A stretch of DNA of 64,000 nucleotides. Source: Erodium maritimum. Lineage: Eukaryota > Streptophyta > Magnoliopsida > Geraniales > Geraniaceae. This document shows, piece after piece, positions 1 to 9,477 of this stretch. Position 1 is the first letter of the stretch, and each line of letters opens with the position of its first letter. The DNA lies in assembly GCA_963921825.1 (NCBI GenBank), contig OY997589.1, positions 73,578,523-73,642,522 of the forward strand, given 5' to 3'. A model generated the notes under the pieces. The model did no database searches. It was given only the letters and a program-made list of their open reading frames with translations, and had not been told where the DNA came from. A program made the translations under genes and the position numbers.

Positions 1-1937
1 CTCATATGTTTTTCGTCGGCGACTGTTATATATTCTACAGGGCAACACCTGAAGAGGCGGGGCACGTCCGGGACATTTTGAGTCTGTTCGGTCAACTCTT
101 TGGATAGGTCCTTAATTTTCAGAAGTCTTCTGTCCTCTTTAGTCGCAATACCACTATTGCTACACGGAATCATTGTTGTCAAATACTGGATATTGCCGAG
201 ACATCAAACTCTTGTATATATTTGGGGGTTCCTAACATGATTGGGAGGAATAGAAATGTTGTGATGGCTTATTTAGGTGATCGGATTACTTAGCGCATTC
301 ACTATTGGGATGGTAAGCTTCTGTCACCAGTAGGTCGGGAGGTTATGATACGCTCGGTTCTTACTTCACTTCCGATCTATGTCATGTCCGTCTTTTGGGT
401 ACCTAACAGGATAGTAGACCTTATTCATGTAGCCTTGGCGAGATTTTGGTAAGGAGGTAAATCGACCCGACCATTTATATGGCAGAATTTGGATAAGTTG
501 TGTATGCCTAAGAAGGTAGGTGGGATGGCCTTCCAACATTTGAGGGATGTTAATAACCGCCCTCTTGGGGAAATAGGCATGGAGCTTAATCCATAGGCCC
601 TAATCTCTGATGGCCCGTGTCTTAAAGGCGATGTATTTCCCAACGACCGACTTCCTTAGTGCGAAGATGGGAGCTAATCCCAGTTTTACATGGGCTAGTA
701 TATTTTCTACTCAGAATCTGATCAAGAAGGGCCTTCGTATTACTATCGGGGATGGTCAGGATACCATGATCAAAGGGACGTTGTGGCTTTTGGGTCGTGA
801 ACCAGAGGTGACCTCTAATTATCCCACTTTGGCGGGTGCCCGAGTAGTAAGTCATATGATTCCAGGAACTCGGACGTGGGATGTGACCTTAATTGCTTAG
901 ATGTTGATGCGGACAAGATGAATCATATCCTTCAGATTCCGCTTTCGGCCCTCCGTCCCAATGATGCGTGGTACTGGGCGTCTTAGAGGATGGGCTCCTA
1001 TACGACTAAGGCATGATATTCGATCTTAGCAGCAGAACGACATATGGCTCACCACAACACAGCTATGGTCACTCGGACCTCTATATGGTACATTCTGGTA
1101 CCGGGTCGGCTCCGAATCTTTCTATAGCGGTGCCTTACGGATACACTACAACTTTCAGTTAATTTGAATAAGCGGTTTGTCCCTATTGCTTTAACATGTG
1201 GTATCTGTGGTAGGGCGCCGCAAAACAGTGGACCACCTGTTCTTGGAATGTGGTTTCACAAAGGTGTGTTGGGCGCAATTTGGTGGCACTCCTCTTCCCG
1301 CTCCTTCCTCGGGTTTTGTGAATTGGCGGGAGGGGATTGATATTGTTGGCTCGCGTACTAAGGTGGTAGATACCCTGTCAGTTCTATGGGAAATATGGAA
1401 AGCGATGAATGAACTGAAATAACGGGTAAAATATCGGCAGCCAAAGCTCACCTTATGACGTGGAGTGAGGCACGTGCCGCTATACCAAAGCCTCGCCAAC
1501 CATCCAGGCACTGGCCAGCTAAATGGACTCGTCCACCCCAGGGCTCTATAATCATAAATGTGAATGAGGCTATATTTCAGGATACAAACCAGTCGGCTTG
1601 GGGTATGATCGCTCGGGATGCGGATGGTAGGGTGTGCCTCGCGGTAAATGGCTTATCGCCGGGGGTTTGGTCGTCGCTCATGGTTGAAGCCCGCGCTTTG
1701 GCAACGGCACTTCTGAGTACTGCTACTTTGGATATAGGACCGATAATTATCCAATCCGAAGCTCATGTTCTCATCAACATGATCCGCCATGGGGAACCAC
1801 CCCCATCCCTGGCTGGGACACTAATCTGGGACATTCGTCTAATGCTTTCTCACAATAGAATTTCCCTTCAACTTATAAAAAGGACTGCGAACGTGATTTC
1901 AGTCTTGTTTAAAGGATTATTGGAAAGGGTTTTAATC
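1..1937 (+). pseudogene. 3' part of a degenerate plant L1-type LINE ORF2 (RT C-terminus, zinc-binding RVT linker, RNase H)
   Basis: Broken frames read in order through the end of a plant LINE ORF2. The start encodes the end of the RT catalytic motif followed by a YLGVPNMIGRNR block (about 214-262) that also occurs in the minus-strand LINE at 21.1-21.6 kb. Next comes the SFTWASI...IGDGQ linker (around 680-760), then the Cys/His-rich zf-RVT segment (about 1195-1420), then RNase H. Stops and frameshifts occur throughout, for example near 120, 290, 450 and 897, so it cannot make a working protein. The 5' part lies outside the window. Homology to the other LINEs stops near 1893, inside the RNase H tail, and the next sequence is unrelated, suggesting that a later insertion removed the 3' end. 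It is nearer in sequence to the LINE at 19.6-24.4 kb than to the one at 15.0-19.5 kb. Confidence 0.85.
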
Positions 1938-1940
1938 TGA
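1455..1940 (+). pseudogene. RNase H-like domain of the LINE, active site damaged
   Basis: This 161-residue open frame matches the C-terminal RNase H-like domain (RVT_3 type) of plant LINE ORF2. It starts in the linker (KWTRPPQGS). The first catalytic aspartate, normally within an N-x-D-G-A pattern, reads INVNEA here, so Asp is replaced by Asn. The glutamate helix (MVEARALATAL) is present. The second Asp position reads IQSEAHVLINMI, so it is also altered. The last about 15 codons do not match the expected KAAHWLAR end and look like read-through into other sequence. Confidence 0.75.
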
Positions 1941-1942
1941 AA

Positions 1943-4204
1943 TGTAAAGAAGAACAAGAATTTAAGATGTTGTTATTATGTTTCCAAACAAATTCAGATC
2001 TGATTAAATGTGGAAAAGGATTTAAGTTGAGTTTTAAAATGAGAATCGGATTTGAAACAAAAGTTCGATCTTTGTATTTCGGACGTAAAATTGTTATTGG
2101 TAAAACTAGATTGGGTTAAATTAAATGGGTTTTAAAACGAAATTCTGTCGTTAAAATGAAACTTGAGTTAAGTTAAATCGAAAAGGGAAAACGAAATCAG
2201 ATCGGATTTAGAAAGGTTGGACCTAAATATTGAGTTTGGAAAAGAACAGGAAAGAATCGTTCTGTTTTAAAATCAAAGTCGGAATTAGATAAAGCAAAGG
2301 AGTTCCAAGACGGTTTTGAGTTAAAATTGGTTTTAACTGGGTTTTGGATCAATCTAAGTTCGGTGCGCGGTTGTTCGAACCCGATCCGTCGTAATCCCAC
2401 TTTTATCCCGCTCGAGTGTAAAAGACAACTGTCGGATTTAAACTGGACAAATCGTAACCTTTAACTTAACGGCGGAACCGTTATTAATTTGTGGCTTCGG
2501 GTTAAATTTAGAGTCCGGCTTCGATCGAAGGGGAGCCCCGGAAAGCAATTTACAAAACCCGGGCAGATTCGCCATGTCGGGCGAATCGGGCCTTTGCGGG
2601 TCCTCTATCGACAATGTCGAGTAATTGGGAAGTTTGGGAGTGGTCGACATTGTCGGGGTTACGTTTTGGCGTTAAGTCTATTAATTTTCGGTTTATTCCT
2701 ACTAGTTTAAAAGTGCTTTGAATTTGTGTTCTTTTAGATCGTGTTGCGGACCGAGGCAAAGGGAAGCTCGGCGAGTGACTGGGATCATCTCGGGTTTTAG
2801 TGGAGCGCTGTTGGAGTTGTTTACGAGGTAGGGAAAAGTATCCGGATCTCGGCCCTGACTAGGGAAAGTTAACTGTAGAATTGCATGTGGCACCGGGGTG
2901 TCGTGGGTTATCTAGGTTATCGAATATTAGAAATGCATGATACGGGAACGTAACGATTACTGGAAAAGCATGTGACACTTAGTAGTGTCGTAGGAGTAGA
3001 GAACTTAGCGATAATTGATTTACTAGAGGCATATGACCATGCCCGGAGGTTGTTTGTGAAACTAGTGATCTTAGGACTGTTGGAGGCATCGTTTATGCCA
3101 GAGGTTGTTGTGTGTTATTTATTGTTGAGTTTGGGTGGCCTTGAGAGCCCGTGTTATTTATTGCTGAGTCTTGGGTGGCCTTGAGAGCTCGTGTTATTTA
3201 TTGCTGAGCCTTGGGTGGCCATGAGAGCCCGTGTTGTCGTTTCGGTGTTTTGGGTGGCCGTGAGTACCCGTGGGGTTGTGACCCGTACTTTACCATTGGT
3301 TTCTTGGGTGGCCATGAGGGCCCGTAGGGTTGTTGAACCTGTGTTTGGTTGTTGGTGTCTTGTTGGCCTTGAGTGCCTGTGGAGTTGTCACCGGTGTCGT
3401 TACTGTCTGTTTGAACTTGTTTGTGATTGTGATTGGTTACTTGATACTGGTGGAGGTTGTGTGGTGTAGCTAGCCTCTCGACTGGGATCGGGAGAAGCGG
3501 AGGGGTTGTGGGCTAGCTCCCCGACTGGGATCGGGGGAAGGACGCGCGGGTGTGGCTAACCACCCGACTGGGATCGGGTGAAGCGGAGAGGTTGTGGGTT
3601 AGCCTCCCGACTGGGATCGGGAGAAGTTGCGCGACAGGTCGACCGCCTGACCTGACTGGGATCGGTAAAGGGCGAGAGACAGAGATTGGGTTACTAAGCA
3701 GCCGGTTTGCGATCCTTTGTGATCTTGTTTGGTATTGCGTGGTTGTCAGTCGTGTCTTGAAGGAGGTCGTCGATCGTAGTGTGGGGTCTACATCACGTGT
3801 CCGAGTGTTGAGTCAGTTGAGGAAAGTCTTGGTCGTGTGCGTGTCTTTTGAGTCTTTGTTTTTGGTGTTATCGGCTTTGTCTGCTAATTATGTCGTAGTC
3901 AGTCTGTTATCTGTGGTGGTGAGCGAACGCTCACCCCTAGCTGCTTTTCCTACAGGTACCGTTCGCAGTCTGGACTAGGTGAGCTTCTGAAGCTTGAAGA
4001 ACTTGAAGCGGGTTTCTGGGTGTTTTGAGTCTAGTGACGTGTACCTCGTTTTGTCCAAGTGTTGGGACTTATTTTTGAGATGTAAATATTATTTTGTGGA
4101 ACTAAACTGGCTTTTAAAGTGATTTAATGAAAACAGGTCTCAAGTATTGTAACTTTTTAAATGTTCGCGTCCCGAGTTCGGTTCGCTGAAATTGGGGCGT
4201 GACA
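1943..4204 (+). mobile_element. Diverged LTR remnant of the same long-LTR gypsy family as the element at 51.2-62.3 kb
   Basis: From about 2480 onward this stretch follows the 3.2-kb LTRs at 51167-54382 and 59024-62250 in order. Shared blocks are the GATTCGCC...GGCGAATC hairpin (near 2567), the paired CGACAATGTCG motifs, the GACAC hairpins (about 2886 and 2970), the TTGGGTGGCC minisatellite (3120-3400), the GGGATCGG hairpin repeats, the GTGAGCG/CGCTCAC palindrome (about 3920) and the GGGGCGTGACA terminus ending at 4204. No primer-binding site follows, so it is a solo or truncated LTR. The 5' part (1943-2480) is AT-rich and I could not align it; 1943 is only the first TGTAA after the LINE homology ends. 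No matching TSD was found. It is far more diverged than the paired LTRs, so it is older. Confidence 0.7.
3470..3665 (+). repeat. Tandem repeat of stem-loop units inside the LTR remnant
   Basis: Four units about 40-60 bases apart each centre on CGACTGGGATCG and form 6-7 bp stems: 3475-3494, 3518-3537, 3561-3580 and 3604-3623. The outer stem bases differ between units but remain paired: CTCTCGA/TCGGGAG with one G-T wobble, TCCCCGA/TCGGGG, CACCCGA/TCGGGTG, and CTCCCGA/TCGGGAG. A fifth, weaker unit is at about 3649-3668. Equivalent units occur near 53614 and 53660 in the complete 5' LTR. Confidence 0.75.
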
Positions 4205-4683
4205 CCTCTGTCTGATACCCTTCAATACATGGTCATTTCTGAAATACAATAAAAGTTGCATCTTTTAGGCAAAAAAAATAATATAATATTTTTATATATG
4301 ATAGTTTTTGTTTGTTTGTATTAATTCAATGTAGGGTTTACATCCCAACAAAGTGTACTTATTTGCTCACCCATGGGACATTCATGCATGGAACTTTAAA
4401 CTAAAGAAGAATGAATGTATATTTAGTGATATGGTTGTGACAGCACAAAATCACATGAAGGTGTGGGTATGGTTGGTGAAGGAGAGTCACAAAAGGAGGA
4501 GGCAAGTAAATTGAAACCCTATAACACCAGAACCCAAAAATAACCATAAATATAGAAAGGAGTAAAAGCCACGTAGGTTGACATGTCGGCCACATTCATG
4601 TTCATGTCTCTCTGTAATATTACACATATGTATATATATAGACTCTACTAGAGACAGAGAGGGAGAGCAGATTTTCATTACAT
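4205..4683 (+). promoter_or_regulatory. Upstream region and core promoter of the Aux/IAA gene
   Basis: A TATA-type run TATATATATA is at 4631-4640, 45 bases before the start codon, followed by a purine-rich GAGACAGAGAGGGAGAG leader. Auxin-response-element cores flank it: TGTCGG at 4584-4589, TGTCTC at 4615-4620 and GAGACA (inverted TGTCTC) at 4651-4656. Known biology: ARF proteins bind TGTCNN, and many Aux/IAA genes are auxin-induced through such sites. That these sites act here is inference. Sequence before 4560 is AT-rich with no gene seen. Confidence 0.65.
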
Positions 4684-4684
4684 T

Positions 4685-6085
4685 ATGGGAAGATCAATTG
4701 TAGATTCAGCTTCTTCTTCAATCAACAGCAATAGCAGCACCAATCCTCCTAATTCTATGTCTAGACCAGATTTGAGCACTGATCTAAGACTTGGTCTCAC
4801 CATCTCTCACAATGACTTGTCTTCCACTACTTCCTCTACTTATCAAAGGTATCTCCTATTTTCCCTTTTTCTTTTTCATGTGACAATGTGTTTCCTCCTA
4901 AAGATATCGATCATATCATCACTTGCGAAACTATCTTAGGATCTTTATCTATCAGAATTATAAAGATATCTCTTACATTGAACTTAATTTAAGGTTTCAG
5001 GGGATCGAGTTTCCACCCTTTTCTCTATATTCTTGTTGATTCCATGGTCTAGTCTTCCTCTGGGTCTTGGCTTGGTCAGCAGAAAGCTTTCTCCGCAATG
5101 TGCTTTATGGTGGACACATTTGGGTATTCTAAACCCGGTTTCAAAAATATCGAGCTTAAAGGTGGACATATCTAGGTTTCAGACCTGTTGTGATTTTTAG
5201 TTTTTTCGGAGTGCTTCTGCTGTCTTTATTGGATGTACGTGTTCTTTGGATTGGTATACCCCTTCTTGTTGTTGCATATATTTCGGATTTGCATACCCTT
5301 TCTTGATTGTTGTTCTCTCTTGTATTATCCTTAAAAGTCGACTGATGATCGTCTTGGGGTTTCCTTTTGTGGATCTGTAGTTGGATGTTCTAACTCCTCT
5401 TTCACATCATATGAGGTTACTATTAAATTTGTTGTGGCGATCTAAAAAAACAGTGGTATCCAGATTTTGGTTGGTTAATACTTAATAGCATTGTGAAACG
5501 AATCACCAGATGGTTGATAGTGCAAGAAGTAGTGACTTGGTTGGTTTCTTGGTGATTAATTTCAGGGAGCAATGTGTAGATTGGCCACCGCTGAAACAAG
5601 TCCTGAGGAGGTCTCTAAATAAGCAGGAAAGCTTGTTTGTGAAGGTTTACATGGAAGGAGTTCCAATTGGGAGGAAACTGGACCTGATTGCTCTTCATGG
5701 CTACAATGGCTTGATCACAACTCTATGTCACATGTTCAGCACCACCATTCTCTGTAAGCACTAACTAAATATGTTATATTTGGGTGCGTTTCAGAACTAA
5801 AATGTCAACCTTATCAACTAAGACATTGATCAGGTTCAGAAATGGATGATCGGTTAGATTCGGGGAAGTACCATGTGGTGACTTACGAAGATCAGGAAGG
5901 GGACTGGATGATGGTCGGAGATGTTCCTTGGGAGTAAGCTGCATTCACCTTAAAATCGTCTTCTTTCTCGTTAAGTTCCCTGAAATCCTTCACAAATGAT
6001 TGCCTTATTATAGGATGTGCATTCTTGCAGGATGTTCTTGACAAGCGTGAAGAGATTGAAGATCATAAGAGGAGAGAGATGCTGA
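4685..6085 (+). CDS. IAA31-like: Non-canonical Aux/IAA transcriptional repressor, IAA31-like, four exons
   Basis: Exons by splice-site reading are 4685-4848, 5566-5753, 5834-5933 and 6031-6085, all with GT/AG introns and phases that join cleanly, giving 168 residues. Domain I is the EAR repression motif DLRLGL at residues 33-38, which recruits TOPLESS-type co-repressors. The domain II position reads CVDWPPLK (58-65): the glycine of the GWPP degron core is replaced by aspartate. The PB1 region (domains III/IV, about 78-164) is complete, with [17 protein letters not shown] including the conserved Lys81, and the acidic [16 protein letters not shown] stretch used for head-to-tail contacts with ARFs. 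A basic KRLKIIR segment lies near the C-terminus. It should act in the nucleus by binding ARF activators. The DWPP degron and short length resemble the IAA31 group; such members are known to be longer-lived than canonical Aux/IAAs. Intron 1 is 717 bases with no recognised content. The frame is intact, so it is probably functional. Confidence 0.92.
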
Positions 6086-6562
6086 CTGGCTCATTCAATA
6101 CAAACCTACTGCACCTACAAAATCAATACAGAATACCAGAAAAGATCATAAATTGATGTACAGTTCTAAGTATCAAATGAGTACTACTTAACTTATGACT
6201 GAATTGTTTCTCATGTCTGATTCTTACAAATATCTCAACTTCACTCTCTTTTTCCTTAACATTTCTACAAACTTCCATCTTGTGCCTAAATTAACAGCAT
6301 TACCACAATGTTAATATCAAAATAATGGTGATTCGGCTTGACCTCTAAATCAAATGCTCTGCTTCATAGATGAATTAACTTGGAACCCTTATGTTAATTT
6401 AGCTTCTTCTGCTGTCAATTGCTTATAATTTGGCTGTTTGATTAATAATGTTTGGACTCTGAACCCTTTTCATAACTGAAGATATGCTTCATTGTTAGTG
6501 TTGAAGTCATGGTGGAAGAAAGGAGCCTGATTTGGTTTATTTATCTGAGTGAATGTGGTCTA
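6086..6562. other. 3' flank of the Aux/IAA gene, no other gene seen
   Basis: AT-rich sequence after the stop codon. It presumably holds the 3' UTR and polyadenylation region, but no strong AATAAA signal stands out and no coding potential is seen. Confidence 0.5.
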
Positions 6563-6705
6563 CAATGTTTTTTGCAATTAAAAGCATAAGTTTAGGTATG
6601 TTTTGCAATTATCAAACTAGATGATTAAAACACAAGTTTAGGATATGTTTTTATAATTATCAAAGAAGATGATTAAAAACACAAGTTTAGGGTATGTCTT
6701 TTGTA
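6563..6705. repeat. Three-copy tandem repeat, unit about 46-49 bases
   Basis: Three degenerate units each end in an AAGTTTAGG core (6588, 6634 and 6683 approximately) with TATGTTTT and ATGATTAAAA in between. The copies differ by small indels and substitutions. No coding content. Confidence 0.7.
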
Positions 6706-6717
6706 ATATATATTAAT

Positions 6718-6884
6718 ATGGGTGAAATGGGTATTTGTGGGTATCCAAATGGGTATTGAGTAAAGATGGGTAGGACAAAGATGAGTCAACAATGGGTATT
6801 GAGCGGATATAGGAGCTAGGAATGACAAATGGGTAGAAATGGGTATCATGGTATTCGCCCATACCTGCCCATTTACCATCCCTA
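6718..6884. mobile_element. Probable end of a hAT-type MITE, rich in ATGGGTA
   Basis: The block is dominated by ATGGGTA and GGGTAT repeats. Read from its right end on the minus strand it begins TAGGGATGGTAAATGGGCA, the form of Ac/hAT terminal inverted repeats. The partner end and an 8-bp duplication were not found, so this may be a truncated copy. Confidence 0.45.
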
Positions 6885-8429
6885 GTCTACATTTGACGCA
6901 TAAAGTCTATCTAATTGATTGAGAAAATGGCCAAGAAGAAAAAGAAGTGATACTTAACATGCATGGTAACATTGGGTGAAAACCAAAGGTAGGAAAGTTA
7001 AATATGAAATCGTAGTTATTCGATTTCAATTTCAACGACTGAGATGTTTTCAAATTTAAACGTGAGTCTTGCTCCTCCTAAGCAAGCTCGATCTCGCAAG
7101 AAGTGGAATAGAGTATAGCTGGGTTGGTTCACTCTTCTGGTTCTGTATCCTATTTATTTCTCCCTGCAAAGTTCATGTATGTAACTCTTGATTCCAAGAT
7201 ATGGGTCTTTATGGAAAGATTTAGAGTCTTCCTCCAACATTCATTACAGAGTCCATTCATGTAACTATAACTTGATATGGAATGCAGTTCAAGTCTTGTG
7301 AAACAACCATGGATCTAGTTTCTTATAAGAATAAGGTTGTCCAAAGGCAATTTTAAACTAGTTTATCATATTTAGAAACTCAATATTTAAAAAGTTGCTT
7401 GCCCCTATATATCATATGATGTTTGGTGTATCATCAAAAGAAATTCAAGTTTGGGATCTGTATACACCAATTGCTATCAAATGAAAAAATGGATACTTTG
7501 GAAGCAATAGTTGGGACGGTGTCTTAATCCATTGACTCTTAAGACAAATCAAATAATTACCTTTTTGACTAAATGGTGCAACTTTTATTAATAGTAAAGC
7601 ATAATAGAGATGTGCATCAAAAAACAAGTTCCATGACGACTAGAGAAGAATAGACATCGAACACAGAGTTCGTAGTTCTTTTTATCAATATAACCGTAGT
7701 AAACGATTTTAAAGACATAAATAAAATATGTTGAAACAGATTTTAGGATACCATCATAGACGGTATGATCAAATAATTACCTGATACATTGGACGATTAT
7801 TCAAATTGTACTATTGATGATATTTTAGAAAAATATCACAAGCAAAACTGACAATATTCTACAACATTGTATTGTCTAAGAAGGATCACATGGGGAATAT
7901 CCAACTACAGTGTACGAATCAATGATTCAATAGGCACATCTCCACAAAATATCTATGATATTATTGACATTTGGGTCATCTTTCACCATGATCAAACATG
8001 TGGCAAGCAACAGAGTATCTGCATCCCCATAATGAGGTCGATAATTTACCATGTGGGTCCAAGGAATCAACCTTGTACTTGGAGAAGGAGAGCCATGTGT
8101 AAGTGATAAGTTAAATCAACACAACACCTCTTCTGACAATTGACATTCATTCAGTCACAGAAACAAAATTGGGGGAAATGGGCATCTTAAAACTGCACTA
8201 AAAATCTCACCATGATGATGATCATGGGGATTCACTAAAAATTACAGCTTGGATTGATTTCCACCTTCTCCATACAAATTGGGAGTGGACACATCTCCAT
8301 GGTCGACCACAGGACCTAACCTAACTCTTGTTTCTTTCTGGGTAACTTTCTTCATCTACAGACTCGCACCCAGAAACCCAAAAAACCCAGTGGATGCAAA
8401 GAGAAGATGAATTGGGTCACTGAGATTCT
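6885..8429. other. Intergenic sequence without recognised features
   Basis: AT-rich sequence between the two host genes. A short open frame at 7867-8106 on the plus strand shows no recognisable domain and lies in ordinary low-GC sequence, so I do not call it. The last about 300 bases before 8430 should include the 3' UTR of the minus-strand gene. Confidence 0.5.
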
Positions 8430-8722
8430 TCAAGCAGTGAAGTTTGACTTGGACTTGTCCAGAATCGACCACATAACATGCACATCCTCGTACCCACAAG
8501 CCATGACCTCTCCTTGCAAGTCCATGACCCTGTTCTCGTTCCCTGCAAGTTCATTCAGACAATTACACAAACACCTGTCAGGCACACATCATTTGTAACT
8601 CGCAACCCAACCATGACAAGGATTGAGACAGTACCTTGCTGGGTTTTCTTGTCCCGTGGCTGCTGCGGCTGGTTGAAGAGCTTCTTGAACGGCGAGGCGA
8701 TGGTTTTCTTCCAGGAGGCCAT
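8430..8722 (-). CDS. Small plant-conserved protein of unknown function, two exons
   Basis: Spliced on the minus strand as complement(join(8430..8542, 8635..8722)). The 92-base intron has a GT donor just after 8635 and a CAG acceptor before 8542, and the phases match. The product is 66 residues. The N-terminal half is basic (MASWKKTIASPFKKLFNQ); the C-terminal half is acidic and hydrophobic (LQGEVMACGYEDVHVMWSIL, then DKSK). From memory, this MxxWKKTIASPFKK start and GEVMACxYEDVxVMWSxLDKS end recur together in short proteins of other angiosperms, which supports a real gene; no function is known to me. No signal peptide or membrane segment is seen. An upstream in-frame ATG at 8884 would add 54 residues of low-complexity sequence across the TATA box, so I chose 8722. 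Confidence 0.82.
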
Positions 8723-8817
8723 GTACGCGCGCAAGGTGTTCGACGAAATGTCCCTGAGAGGATGGAATTGAAATTGGGGAGAAAAGAGATATTTTTTAGT
8801 TGTTCCAGGAGAGATGG

Positions 8818-8965
8818 GGGGATATATAAAGGTGGATGGGCTATGGAGGAGTGTGGGGCCGAGGCCGAGAAGAGGTGGTGGCAAGATCCGGAAGATGAGC
8901 TTAGAGTCCTACAATACCACCCATCACTCACTATCTTTTTTCTTACACGTGAAGTGACGTCGTTT
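8818..8965 (-). promoter_or_regulatory. Promoter of the small gene: TATA box and paired ACGT elements
   Basis: On the minus strand a TTTATATATC TATA-like box lies at about 8821-8830, about 100 bases before the start codon. Further upstream are a G-box CACGTG (8946-8951) and a palindromic TGACGTC (8955-8961), both core sites for bZIP factors. Two ACGT cores 9-10 bases apart are a common arrangement in stress- or ABA-responsive promoters; actual regulation is inferred. Confidence 0.55.
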
Positions 8966-9477
8966 TCAATAAGAGGTTGTGATTGCATTTGAATTTGCAT
9001 TCTCATTTCCAATTTCATTTGGTTGCATGTAAAGTCAAGAGATTGCCTTTTTCACCCCCAAATCTTCCCCATGCCCATCACTCCACCCCCTTCCTTGTCA
9101 CGCTTTATCAATATCAAGTTTTGATTTAATACGTGAATACATCAAGATCAGATGATTTGTATGTGATTTTGACATGGGTAATTCTAATTTTTAGTAGGAT
9201 GAGTGTAAATTGTTAAACGTTAATCGAGTCGAAGGAAAAGATCTGGACCAACAAGGGTGGAAGAGGGGACCTTTGGTAGGAAACGATGGACCACTCTTAT
9301 TAGGTTAGTGATTGTCAATGGAGCATGTGATTAGTCGGATGTGGAAGGCTAAACAAGACTCACATGCCCTTGCCTCTCAATTTGTGTTCACACTACATGC
9401 TGATCTTTTTTATGATTTTAAATTATTCATGTTTGTGTAGACTTTTCAATTGTCATGAACTTAGAATCTCCAATTAT
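8966..9477. other. Intergenic sequence, nothing recognised
   Basis: No coding signal or repeat could be assigned. A plus-strand open frame at 9364-9663 runs into antisense LINE sequence and is not a gene. Confidence 0.5.

Noticed and set aside
3191..3469. Plus-strand open frames in LTR minisatellites (also 52898-53119 and 60739-60960) giving VSWVAMRAR-type repeats
   Set aside because: They are translations of the minisatellite. They differ between copies, contain no domain and sit in LTRs.
1938..4209. A TSD for the old LTR remnant
   Set aside because: CCTCT after 4204 has no copy next to the candidate 5' end at 1943; the left border is not resolved.
7867..8106. 79-codon plus-strand open frame between the host genes
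   Set aside because: No recognisable domain, splice context or composition bias; consistent with chance.
8636..8992. 118-codon plus-strand frame and 146-codon minus-strand frame over the small gene
   Set aside because: These run antisense or out of frame across the first exon, 5' UTR and TATA box of the 66-residue gene, whose spliced product is far better supported.
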